In this document: positions 6,794-14,218 of the stretch, piece by piece
How positions within the stretch are numbered: position 1 is the stretch's first letter
Layout: every line of letters starts with the position of its first letter
Assembly: GCA_027492035.1 (NCBI GenBank)
Contig: JAOZFT010000018.1
Coordinates: 1 to 30,114, forward strand
DNA length: 30,114 nt
Source: Thermoproteota archaeon
GTDB lineage: Archaea; Korarchaeota; JAOZGF01; JAOZFZ01
Direction of reading: 5' to 3'
Position numbers and translations under genes: made by a program
The notes under the pieces: generated by a model
Databases searched by the model: none
What the model saw: only the letters and a program-made list of their open reading frames with translations
What the model was told of the DNA's origin: nothing

Positions 6794-8026
6794 TTATAAG
6801 TTATATTTTGTTTCTGTTTTATTTTCAACCACTACCTTACCTTTACTTATAACAAATTGTGGTGGTTCATGGTATTGCAAAGCTTCCCATACTGTTTCCG
6901 CATTTAAAACAACTAAGTTTGCAATGTTTCCCTTCTTCAAACCATACCTCGGTATACAAAGTATTTCTGCCGGATACCTAGTTACCATGTCATACAGTGT
7001 TTCCATGTCTTTGATTGTTGTAGCCCATAATATATGTGACGCTAAAAAAGCTATTTCTAACATGTTATTTTGTCCATATGGGTAATAAGCATCTGTTATA
7101 TCGTCTTGGCCTAATGCAACGTTCACTCCTGCTTGTAAAAGCTGTTTAACCTTTGCATGTAAAGGGCCTGTATGAGGGTCAGAAACAACCCCTATTTTTG
7201 CTTTCTTCAACAAATTCATTAATCTTTGGAAATAAGCGTTAGGATATACTTGCATAGCTCTTGCATGGTGTACAGACACCTTTCCAACCCATTCTTCCTT
7301 CAATGTTTTCACGGCCAACATCTCTGTAGTTTTGAAGGTTGGGTCTCCTGTATCATCTGTTAACATAGCTACATTTTTACCGTATTCTTTAGCGATTTCA
7401 AACATTTTATCAATGTGTTTCTGCATATCCTCCTCTGTATCCTCTATCCAAGGTATCCCGCCTACAACCTCCGCACCTGCTTCAACTGCTTCTTTAACGT
7501 ATTTCTCAGTTCCTGGATCCTTTTCTACACCATCTTGTGGAAAAGCAACTACTTGGATTGTGCACACGTCCTGAAATTCCTTTTTAAGCTTAAGAAGTGC
7601 TTTAACACCTTTAAGTTTTGCTTTGGTGTCTACGTCAACGAATGCACGATAATAAAGCACTCCATGTTTCAAACCAAGCATTAAAGCCTTTTTCGCGTTT
7701 CGATATATCTGCTCTTCCCTATGTTTCTCCTTGACTTTTGACGCTATCTCTATTGCTAATGCAGCTTTCGACATTGTAGAGGATTGATAAAGCTTCAAAG
7801 CTTCTTCTCCTACCATTTTCATGGTGTAAACTTTGCACATGTGAATATGAGCATTAACAAATGACTCTGTTACAAGTTTACCCTGTGCATTAATTTCTTC
7901 TTCTCCTTTAGCAAGATTTGAACCTATTTTCGCTATAACCCCGTTATTAACGGCTATGTCTAGTTTTTTGTTTGGGAATGAACGGATCCTAGCGTTTCTA
8001 ACAACTAAATCATATTTCTCAATCAA
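6794..8026 (-). CDS. Cytosine-deaminase-like amidohydrolase with altered metal site
   Basis: A metal-dependent amidohydrolase (410 residues) closest in layout to CodA-type cytosine deaminases. Residues 4-55 and the C-terminal 45 residues form the small beta domain around the TIM barrel. Family residues found are the HxH pair (H60, H62 in NAHIHM), the FPQDG glutamine (Q164), SVHHARAM (H253/H254) and GQDDITDAYYPYG (D308/D309). The motif that should read HVDETxDP reads LTDDTGDP. The iron-ligand His (E. coli H214) is therefore L222, and the proton-shuttle Glu (E217) is D225. The enzyme may bind metal differently, act on another substrate, or be inactive. Translation starts at a TTG (8026) behind a GAGGGGT element; no ATG is available before the metal motif. 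It converges with the SDR gene. Confidence 0.8.
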   Translation of the reverse strand: MIEKYDLVVRNARIRSFPNKKLDIAVNNGVIAKIGSNLAKGEEEINAQGKLVTESFVNAHIHMCKVYTMKMVGEEALKLYQSSTMSKAALAIEIASKVKEKHREEQIYRNAKKALMLGLKHGVLYYRAFVDVDTKAKLKGVKALLKLKKEFQDVCTIQVVAFPQDGVEKDPGTEKYVKEAVEAGAEVVGGIPWIEDTEEDMQKHIDKMFEIAKEYGKNVAMLTDDTGDPTFKTTEMLAVKTLKEEWVGKVSVHHARAMQVYPNAYFQRLMNLLKKAKIGVVSDPHTGPLHAKVKQLLQAGVNVALGQDDITDAYYPYGQNNMLEIAFLASHILWATTIKDMETLYDMVTRYPAEILCIPRYGLKKGNIANLVVLNAETVWEALQYHEPPQFVISKGKVVVENKTETKYNL

Positions 8027-8150
8027 TCCTAACCCCTCTTTCCCTAAAAAAAGGAGATGAAGTTTAAAAAGCTATAAAAAGGGTTAAAGGAAATAAGTGG
8101 TGACGTAGTCACGCAGTGTTGAAGCTTTTTTTTGAGTTGTTTTTGTTCCT

Positions 8151-8552
8151 TTATTTTCTCAGGATTTCCAGAACTATTTTTGACCCCTGCTTCACTTTCT
8201 TAAGTCCTTCCAAGTTATTTCTCACTTTACCTACAACATTTACCGGACTTGCAGGAACTATTTCATCTCCTCTGCTTAGAGGTGTTTGACCAAAAAATAT
8301 ACATATAGCTTTGCCCGGGGGCCAGTAGGCGATGTCTCCCTTTTCAACTTTGGAACTTGTTTTTTCAAGGTTTATTTGTAGATCTGTGGAAAAATAGATT
8401 TCATCCCCCCAAAGGTTCACTCTCCCCTCAATTGGCAATGCCTCCACAATTTTTTGGTAAGTTTTAGGATTAAGCTTTTTAATTAACGTCGCCCTTACTT
8501 CCCCTACTCCCTCTATTTGTATTTTTATTTCTACTTTATCCATTTTATCCAC
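8151..8552 (-). CDS. Archaeal cyclophilin-like fold protein (DUF369/Cyclophil_like family)
   Basis: A 133-residue, beta-rich protein. It matches the archaeal/Thermotoga cyclophilin-like family (TM1367 type) in length and key features: an opening strand (VEIKIQIEGVGEVRATLI), then NLWGDEIYF, then KGDIAYWPPGKAICIFFGQTPLS. The last segment is the family's most conserved part. These proteins share the cyclophilin barrel but lack the residues of peptidyl-prolyl isomerase activity, and no function is established. Two ATGs (8552 and 8543) are both possible starts. It lies about 120 nt after the amidohydrolase start and 130 nt after the radical SAM gene stop, all on the minus strand, probably transcribed separately. 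Confidence 0.8.
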   Translation of the reverse strand: MDKMDKVEIKIQIEGVGEVRATLIKKLNPKTYQKIVEALPIEGRVNLWGDEIYFSTDLQINLEKTSSKVEKGDIAYWPPGKAICIFFGQTPLSRGDEIVPASPVNVVGKVRNNLEGLKKVKQGSKIVLEILRK

Positions 8553-8682
8553 TTTATTTCCCCTGTTTAACAGTTCTTTTACACCTTTTCTTAAACTTAT
8601 TTATGTCTTAAGCAAATTTTTCAATCCTCCTAAAAAAGTGTTGAAAATTTTTCCTTTGTTTAGTTTAAGGAAAACGGAAACA

Positions 8683-9819
8683 TTAACTGCTCCATTTACT
8701 TTTAAGTTCTTCTAACTTAGCTATTCTGCCTTTTTCCAAGTACTCCGTAACTACTTCTTTTATTTTCTTCCCTACTCCGGGTATTTCTGCAAGTTTTCCT
8801 TCTTCATGAAGCGTTTTTATGTTTATTCTCAGCTCCTCAATTGTTTTTGCTGCTTTGTGGTATGCCCATGTAGCGTAAGGGTTCCTTCCCCTCATTTCAT
8901 AAAAGTAAGCTAATAAGAGTAGAGAATAAGAAACTTCAAAATTTTCTTTAAGTTCTCTGTCAAAGTTTGGAGGTTCAATATAATCTTTTATTTTGTATCT
9001 TTTGCATAGATTGAATGCTTTTTGGTTAATTTCGACCATGTACTCCTTTCTCGGTTCCTTATTTCCATCATAAAGTTCTTTATATCTCTCCATCAAATGG
9101 GGCCACTTTTTTCTTAACAAGTTGAGGAACCTTATTTTTTGATTGCTTCTTAAAGTCATTAACCCGTGCAGTAGATATTTTGCTTTTGCTTCAGCTGACT
9201 TCTTTATTACCTCCTTTAGGTTTTCTTCACTGTCTGAAATGAAAGGGATAATGGGTGTAAGCATTACTCCAGAGTTTACTCCTTCCTTCATAAGTTGCTT
9301 AACAAGGTTCAGCCTTTCCTCTGGTTCAGGCGCTAATGGTTCAAACACTTTCGCCAACTCTTCGCTAAAAGTTGTGATAGTGACTGTGACTGTGCACCAA
9401 GAAGTTTTTTGAATTTCTTTAAGCAACTCTATGTCTCTTAAAATTAAAGGTGACTTTGTTCCTAAATGGACAGGGAATTTCTTATTTAACAAAACCTTCA
9501 AAAGATTCTTTGTTATTTCATATTTTCTTTCAGCAGGTTGATAAGTGTCAGTTACTCCACCAAAAGCAATTACGTCCCTTTCAACTTTTTCTGTTTCTTT
9601 CTGCAAAGTTTCAGGTGCATTTACTTTAACATAAATTTTTCTAGAGAAGTCTTTGTAGTTTTCATGAACTAAGTATTTTTCTGTTATTGCGTCACAGTAG
9701 TTGCAAGCGAATTGACAGCCCTTGTAAGGGTTTAAAGTGTAAATGTTCCAGTACCAGTTATCTCTATATTCAAGTTTGTTTATTACTGTTTTACTTCTTA
9801 CCTCAACAAATTCCACCAT
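8683..9819 (-). CDS. SPL-like radical SAM protein fused to a Pol beta/PolX-type helix-hairpin-helix domain
   Basis: The first two thirds are a radical SAM enzyme of the spore-photoproduct-lyase-like group. A CxxxCxxC cluster motif (C35, C39, C42 in GCQFACNYC) should bind a 4Fe-4S cluster and S-adenosylmethionine; GGVTDTYQPAERKYEIT and the HLGTKSPLILRDIELL segment are typical. Residues about 310-375 are a separate helical domain that resembles the 8-kDa N-terminal domain of DNA polymerase beta/PolX: aromatic-containing helices, a helix-hairpin-helix (IPGVGKKI, 346-353), then a helix ending EKGRIAKLEELK. The lysine acting as lyase nucleophile in Pol beta (K72) aligns to Val here, so DNA binding is likelier than dRP-lyase activity. 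I infer a radical enzyme directed to DNA, possibly in repair. The HEAT-repeat gene lies 70 nt upstream on the same strand. Confidence 0.82.
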   Translation of the reverse strand: MVEFVEVRSKTVINKLEYRDNWYWNIYTLNPYKGCQFACNYCDAITEKYLVHENYKDFSRKIYVKVNAPETLQKETEKVERDVIAFGGVTDTYQPAERKYEITKNLLKVLLNKKFPVHLGTKSPLILRDIELLKEIQKTSWCTVTVTITTFSEELAKVFEPLAPEPEERLNLVKQLMKEGVNSGVMLTPIIPFISDSEENLKEVIKKSAEAKAKYLLHGLMTLRSNQKIRFLNLLRKKWPHLMERYKELYDGNKEPRKEYMVEINQKAFNLCKRYKIKDYIEPPNFDRELKENFEVSYSLLLLAYFYEMRGRNPYATWAYHKAAKTIEELRINIKTLHEEGKLAEIPGVGKKIKEVVTEYLEKGRIAKLEELKSKWSS

Positions 9820-9889
9820 ACTTTAAAGACCCCTTTTTAAAGGAAGAAAGTGACTGAGCAACTGTTCAGTCTTTCTTACTTCCTTTTTT

Positions 9890-11212
9890 TCATTTTTTAT
9901 GTTTCTTAAGTTCCTTAAGGCTTTTTTCAACCATTTTCATTGTTTCAGCGGTTCCTTTTATTTCTTTAAGTATTGTTTCAGCTTCATCCCTTCTTTTTTT
10001 CAATAATTTACATGTGTAAGCTGCAGTCCATTTCTTGTTATCATCTTTACCTTTAACCCATGCCTTAAGTTTTTGTAGGAAGGAATCTTCTTTGTTGATA
10101 ATGTTTCTGAGTGAAAAAGCAGCTGTTTTTCTTTGACTCTGTAGATTACTTCCAGCTAATGAATCAATTGTTACTAAAACTTCTTTGTTTTTGAAATAAA
10201 GGTGGGCTAAGCTGTCCCCGATGGACCTATTCACTATAGCCTTTTCGTCTCTGGAGTATTTCAATATTAATTTTAAGGTTTCTTCATTTATCTCTTGAAC
10301 ATTCCTTAAAATGTTTGCTCCAGCTTCTCTAACTTGCCAGTCGTCATCTTTCAGAGCCTTTCTCGAAAAATATAAAATTTTTCTGTCTTCTCCTTTGTAA
10401 ACAAGGCCAGCTGCAAGTACCGCTGTTCTTCTCACCAATCCTCTTTCATCTTTAACCAGATCCTCTAATAAAGGGAAAACATCAACCCCTATCCTGTTTA
10501 GTTCCCTTATTTCTTTCAAGGCCTTTCTTCTTTCACCAGCTTCCTTGTCAGCTGCCAAAGTTTTTATTTTTGAAACATTTAATGTTTGATTTGATGCTTG
10601 TCTTTTAGGGCTTTGTTGAAGAATGCTTTCCTGTTTACCTGGGTCAAGTTTCTTTATTCCGTGTTTAACGATTAGGAAAGTGTAGCGGTTGCCTTCCCTT
10701 AACCATTTCTTACATGTTTCTTCAACCAATTCAGGATCTACTTTCGTTATCTCCCTTAAAATATGGGAAACGGCGTCTCTTACATACTTGTCAGGTTCTG
10801 TCTTAACTTTTTCAATTATATATAGGATTTTCTGCGGTTTCCTCCTTGCAATAAACCTAAGAGACTCAACAGCTGCTCTTTTGACTTTTGAGTTATCATC
10901 CTCAACCCATTCACTCATTTCCTCCAAGAAATCCCTTTCTCTTTTGTGTGAAATCTCTGTTAACGCAGTGGCAACAGCTTCCCTCACTCGCCAATCATCA
11001 TCTGAAGCTGCTTCTTTTAAGGAATTAAAAGCTCTGGAAGGAGTTTGAGTGCCTATTTCGCCCAATAAGAAACAAGCTAAACTTCTCTCTTTCCAATCAC
11101 CATTTTCCAATTCTTTAACTAAACCTAAAATCTCCATTCCATAATTTTTAAACATTTCTTTAGCTAATTTTCTCTGTTCAGTTGATGACTTAGGAACCTG
11201 CAAAACTTTCAC
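9890..11212 (-). CDS. HEAT-repeat protein (PBS-lyase-like repeats)
   Basis: A 440-residue all-helical repeat protein. Two-helix units of about 30-37 residues recur with the signature DDWRVREAVATALTEI or DDWQVREAGANIL, typical of PBS-lyase-type HEAT repeats. At least eight units are discernible, from about residue 30 to 420, with a charged linker near residues 200-240 splitting the solenoid in two. Such proteins are scaffolds or binding adaptors; no catalytic residue is evident. The C terminus is Lys-rich. The start is a GTG at 11212 with no clear ribosome-binding site but a TATA-like run at about 11255-11264, so the mRNA may have a very short leader; the ATG at 11155 is the alternative. It lies upstream of the radical SAM-HhH gene, on the same strand and 70 nt apart, so the two may be co-transcribed. 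Confidence 0.85.
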   Translation of the reverse strand: MKVLQVPKSSTEQRKLAKEMFKNYGMEILGLVKELENGDWKERSLACFLLGEIGTQTPSRAFNSLKEAASDDDWRVREAVATALTEISHKRERDFLEEMSEWVEDDNSKVKRAAVESLRFIARRKPQKILYIIEKVKTEPDKYVRDAVSHILREITKVDPELVEETCKKWLREGNRYTFLIVKHGIKKLDPGKQESILQQSPKRQASNQTLNVSKIKTLAADKEAGERRKALKEIRELNRIGVDVFPLLEDLVKDERGLVRRTAVLAAGLVYKGEDRKILYFSRKALKDDDWQVREAGANILRNVQEINEETLKLILKYSRDEKAIVNRSIGDSLAHLYFKNKEVLVTIDSLAGSNLQSQRKTAAFSLRNIINKEDSFLQKLKAWVKGKDDNKKWTAAYTCKLLKKRRDEAETILKEIKGTAETMKMVEKSLKELKKHKK

Positions 11213-11468
11213 CGTTCAGAATAAAGAAGAGAAGACAATTTTCTTCGATCAATACTTTAAAAAGTTCTTTTTGGAAAAGGAGGCATAAAACTTTTTTACA
11301 AGACATTTTACCGTCTTTAAAAATGCTTCAAAGATTTTTCCAAATTTTTTTACAAGTAATGCTGTGACACTTTAAATAAAAGATCTGTCCCTTCCTTCTA
11401 TTCTCTCTATAAAATGCAAGTTAGGGCAGGGTGTAAAGTCCTTTCTTGAATCCAGTATTTGCCGTCAA

Positions 11469-11603
11469 TTACTTACTTTTTGGTTGGAAATACTTGCACT
11501 CTCTGTCAGTTCTTACGTCCTTTATTCTTACATTGAAACAAGTTCCCTCGTTTGTTTCAGGATCCTCCTGTTTAAGAAATTTACAGTCAATGCATTTAAC
11601 CAT
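11469..11603 (-). CDS. 44-residue four-cysteine mini-protein
   Basis: A short gene with a strong, well-spaced ribosome-binding site (GGGAGGTGA, about 11609-11617) before the ATG at 11603. The product has four cysteines in the order CxxC near the N terminus (C4, C7), one mid-protein (C22, in GTCFNV) and one near the end (C36, in RECKYF). This spacing resembles the small 4Fe-4S subunits of glycyl-radical enzymes such as 4-hydroxyphenylacetate decarboxylase and benzylsuccinate synthase (CxxC...GxC...aCxxF). No glycyl-radical enzyme is in the window, so I call it only a metal-binding (Fe-S or zinc) mini-protein. It is divergent from the TrmB-like regulator, sharing a 123-nt promoter region that contains a short palindrome. 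Confidence 0.7.
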   Translation of the reverse strand: MVKCIDCKFLKQEDPETNEGTCFNVRIKDVRTDRECKYFQPKSK

Positions 11604-11642
11604 TTCTTCACCTCCCTTCATTACTTAACCCTTTTTTAAATG

Positions 11643-11656
11643 TTGAATCATTTCAA
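11643..11656. promoter_or_regulatory. Palindrome in the divergent promoter region
   Basis: TTGAA and TTCAA arms with a 4-nt centre form a perfect inverted repeat between the divergent mini-protein and TrmB-like genes. It lies beside an A/T box serving the minus-strand gene (about 11632-11645). It is a candidate operator for the neighbouring regulator; 5-bp arms can occur by chance in AT-rich DNA. Confidence 0.3.
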
Positions 11657-11696
11657 GTTAGTTTTGTGATTAAGTTTAAATTTTTTGTTCAAAATA

Positions 11697-11705
11697 GTTT
11701 ATAAT
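11697..11705 (+). promoter_or_regulatory. TATA box of the TrmB-like gene
   Basis: GTTTATAAT is centred about 26 nt before the ATG at 11727. This places transcription initiation almost at the start codon, so the mRNA is probably leaderless or nearly so. Confidence 0.5.
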
Positions 11706-11726
11706 TGAATATAAAGGTTGTCACAA

Positions 11727-12734
11727 ATGGAGCTTGATTCAATAAAAACTTTAGGTTTGAATGAAACTGAAACAAAGGTATACTTAACAATTTTAGGCAA
11801 TGAAAACTTAACAGCTTCGGAAGTACAGCGTTTATGTTCATTGTCTAAAGCAACTGTTTACTTAGCTTTGAAAAAACTAAAAGCAATTAATTTAATAACA
11901 GAGTCGGGTAATAACCCAAGAAGGTTTTCCGTAACAGGTGTCAAACCAATTTTACAGTTAAAAGAAGAAATAATGAATAAGGTTGAAGAGGAAACTTCTA
12001 AAGTTGTTGAACTGGTGAATGAGCAGCTTAACAAAAGAAAACATTTCTGTCAAGAAACTAGAAACAAAGTAGTGATTGGAGGCTTATTTTTCGGTAAAGA
12101 AAAAACTATTCATAAATTGGTAGAGTTAATTAGGGAAGCTAAAAAAGAGGTTTATCTGTCAAGCCTTCCTATATGGTTGCTTATGAAACTGAAGCCTCAC
12201 CTTGAAGAAGTGGAAAGGGAAAGAGGGGTAACTGTAAAAATTGCTGTTTCAGATGAAACCTTTATCCCGAAACAGTTGAGGAAGCTTCAAATGTTCCAAT
12301 TCACGTATTTCTTGCCGAAACAAACCGCCTTTTTAGTCAATGGAGAAAAATTCAACAATGGACAAGTATTTGTTGACAGATACCTTTTCGCCAATGTTTA
12401 TTTTAAGGGGGAGGAATTGATACTTGAGTACATTAAGTCACCCAGATGCACTAATTGTGTCCTAAATTTCATACAAAAAATAGCTGAAATAAACAGAAAA
12501 AACCCTGAACTGCAATACATAACCTCCAGAGAAGCTATACTTGTGAAACAGGCGTTAAAAGAAGGCTGCAGGTCAAAAAGGGAACTAAGTTTAGAAACAG
12601 GTTTAAGCGGGAAGAAAGTTAATGAAGCAATATCTCATCTTTTAAAAGAAGGAGCCATAACCCTCAAAAACAAAAAAGGGTATGTCGGCAGACCTAAAAC
12701 AATAGCTTGTCTCATTAAAGCAGATGAAACTTAG
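11727..12734 (+). CDS. TrmB-family transcriptional regulator with an extra C-terminal winged helix
   Basis: A 335-residue regulator. Residues 5-70 are a TrmB-type winged helix (LGLNETETKVYLTIL, then LSKATVYLALKKLKAINLI). Residues 75-108 form a coiled-coil linker. Residues 115-240 look like the TrmB effector/PLD-like domain (IREAKKEVYLSSLPIWLL). Residues 263-335 look like a second winged helix (SREAILVKQALKEGCRSKRELSLETGL, shortened), where TrmB of Thermococcales instead has a sugar-binding domain. A CxxC pair (C241, C244) sits between the effector and second winged-helix domains. The ATG at 11727 is preferred over a TTG 9 nt upstream, given the TATA spacing. Its divergent partner is the four-cysteine mini-protein, a possible target. 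The effector ligand is unknown. Confidence 0.78.
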   Translation: MELDSIKTLGLNETETKVYLTILGNENLTASEVQRLCSLSKATVYLALKKLKAINLITESGNNPRRFSVTGVKPILQLKEEIMNKVEEETSKVVELVNEQLNKRKHFCQETRNKVVIGGLFFGKEKTIHKLVELIREAKKEVYLSSLPIWLLMKLKPHLEEVERERGVTVKIAVSDETFIPKQLRKLQMFQFTYFLPKQTAFLVNGEKFNNGQVFVDRYLFANVYFKGEELILEYIKSPRCTNCVLNFIQKIAEINRKNPELQYITSREAILVKQALKEGCRSKRELSLETGLSGKKVNEAISHLLKEGAITLKNKKGYVGRPKTIACLIKADET

Positions 12735-13009
12735 TTTTCAGAAGCCTTTTTACAAGTCCATTAAACTAGGCACAGACCTTACACACGTCCTTTTTCAACC
12801 CCTTTTTCAACAGAGTTTCTAGAATCAAAGCTTTAAGTTTCAGAAAAAGTGTTAAACAGAAATTTTATTGTCGCCTGCCTCTTTCGAAGGTCTTTTAAAC
12901 ATAGGATTCTTTTGCTCAACTGAACTACCAGAAAACCTGTGGAGAAAATAGAGCCTTAAAGCATTGCTGTTTCAACAAACATTCCCTATTTTCATCTTGC
13001 TGTAAGGGC

Positions 13010-13420
13010 TTAAATTTCTCCGGTTGCTTCAGGGACACAGTCAAGTTTTTTAATGTAGGGTTTGATGTCAATTATGGGTGTGCCTTTCAAGGCATCTATT
13101 TCGTCAATTATTAAAGTGTTTCCTTTCCTTTCAAGCAATTTAGCACAGTAAATCCCTATCAAGTTTGGCCTGGAGGAGCTTCTTGTAGCGAAAACACCCC
13201 TTAAAGGTTTACTTAAGTTTTTTTGTGGATGAACAAGCAAAGTTTCCCTTTCCCTTCTTGAATCGTTTAAATGAAACCAGTAAAAAACAAGTATATGTGA
13301 GAAATCTTCTAAGCCCTTCAAACCTTCAGAGTATTTTTCGTAAATCACTAACTCTACATTTCCCTTCACTTTGTTTTTGATGAAGCCGATGGGGAAAATT
13401 TTGAAGTATGTAGTGCCCAT
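13010..13420 (-). CDS. trmO: TrmO/TsaA-family tRNA methyltransferase
   Basis: A 136-residue protein of the TrmO (YaeB/TsaA) family, a single-domain beta-barrel SAM-dependent enzyme that N6-methylates threonylcarbamoyl-adenosine 37 of tRNA-Thr in bacteria. Recognition features are the opening PIGFIKN, LEDFSHILVFYWFH, the signature ATRSSSRPNLIGIYCAKLL (usual RSPxRPNPIG) and the closing DIKPYIKKLD. It is slightly shorter than bacterial TrmO, which carries a C-terminal extension; archaeal homologues are commonly this size, and their tRNA substrate is less well studied. It has no clear Shine-Dalgarno element. It is followed on the minus strand by unrelated genes at normal spacing. Confidence 0.85.
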   Translation of the reverse strand: MGTTYFKIFPIGFIKNKVKGNVELVIYEKYSEGLKGLEDFSHILVFYWFHLNDSRRERETLLVHPQKNLSKPLRGVFATRSSSRPNLIGIYCAKLLERKGNTLIIDEIDALKGTPIIDIKPYIKKLDCVPEATGEI

Positions 13421-13566
13421 GCCTAACCAACTCTTGCTGAAGGCAATGCTTCCCCCTTTTTGTGGGTAATTTCAGCGCCTCCGCCTCTTACTTAACTAAA
13501 TTATTTAGTGACTGAGGAGGAGGGATTTTGAAAAAGGGTTTGAGAAAAAAGGAAAACCAAGTGATG

Positions 13567-14022
13567 TTAATAGTAAGGAGGGTTCCACCTGCCCATTCCC
13601 TTCCCCCTACCCATGCCTCTGCCCATGCCTCTACCCCTACCCATTCCACGGCCTGGACCGCGCAAACCAGGTGCTCCAGTTGCAGATAAAGGCTGAAGTT
13701 CACCCTTTAAGTACTTCTGCACAGCATCTCTAACTTTTAAACCAGCTCCTGGGAACATTTGGATTCCAGCCTGTTGAAAAGCAGCGAATACGTTTGGTCC
13801 AAAGTTGCCTGCAATAACAGCTCCTACTCCTTGGTTTATGATGAATTGTGCAGCTTGAACACCAGCTCCTGAAAAAGCTGAAGCGGCAGGGTTAGGTACC
13901 ACCTGTGAAGTTTTTATTTCTCCCCCTTGTGTCTCAACAATTGTAAACGTTCTACATCTCCCAAATACCGGGGAAACTAAATCATCTAAACCCCCATTTT
14001 CTGTTGCTACAGCGATTTTCAT
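13567..14022 (-). CDS. NifX/NifB-type (dinitrogenase FeMo-cofactor-like) protein with Gly-Arg-Met-rich tail
   Basis: Residues 1-112 form the NifX/NafY-like fold found in carriers of iron-molybdenum cofactor or its precursors. Typical elements are MKIAVATENGG, SPVFGRCRTFTIVE, FSGAGVQAAQFIINQGV and AGNFGPNVFAAFQQAGI. Residues about 117-151 are a low-complexity tail built from repeated GRGM and GRG units ending in aromatic residues. Small archaeal and bacterial NifX-like proteins often carry such tails, whose function is unknown. No nitrogenase gene is present, so a role as a general metal-cluster carrier is an inference. The repeated CCCATGCCTCTAC-like DNA on the plus strand is only this tail's coding sequence. 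Two homologues lie at 28298 and 28862. An imperfect palindrome precedes the gene. Confidence 0.85.
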   Translation of the reverse strand: MKIAVATENGGLDDLVSPVFGRCRTFTIVETQGGEIKTSQVVPNPAASAFSGAGVQAAQFIINQGVGAVIAGNFGPNVFAAFQQAGIQMFPGAGLKVRDAVQKYLKGELQPLSATGAPGLRGPGRGMGRGRGMGRGMGRGKGMGRWNPPYY

Positions 14023-14044
14023 GTTTTAACATCTCTCACAGAAA

Positions 14045-14065
14045 GTTTAGAAGAGACTTTTAAAC
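14045..14065 (-). promoter_or_regulatory. 21-bp imperfect palindrome before the NifX-like gene
   Basis: Nine-base arms (14045-14053 and 14057-14065) match at eight of nine positions around a 3-nt centre. It lies 22-43 nt before the start codon, just downstream of a TATA-like A/T run (about 14085-14096), where a repressor would block initiation. Confidence 0.4.
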
Positions 14066-14218
14066 CAGAACCTTCAAAGCATTTACAAAATTTTTTCTAT
14101 GGCAAAATAAGACTTTTATAAATAAAAAGTTTTCTGATTTGTCTCTGAAAAAATTAGAGTTTTGAACTGCAGCCTTTTTCAAAGCGTGTCCGCTACATTT
14201 ACATTAGAACATTTAGAT

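Noticed and set aside
12735-13009. Possible small gene in the 275-nt gap between convergent genes
   Set aside because: It holds only T-rich tracts and frames under 20 codons; better read as 3' ends and terminators of the flanking genes.
13590-13660. Repeated CCCATGCCTCTAC-like units resembling a tandem repeat or short CRISPR array
   Set aside because: They are the reverse strand of the GRGM-repeat tail of the NifX-like protein, with irregular unit length and no spacers.
13488-13703. Second minus-strand frame overlapping the NifX-like gene's 3' end
   Set aside because: It is an artefact of the Gly/Arg-rich coding repeat read in another frame.
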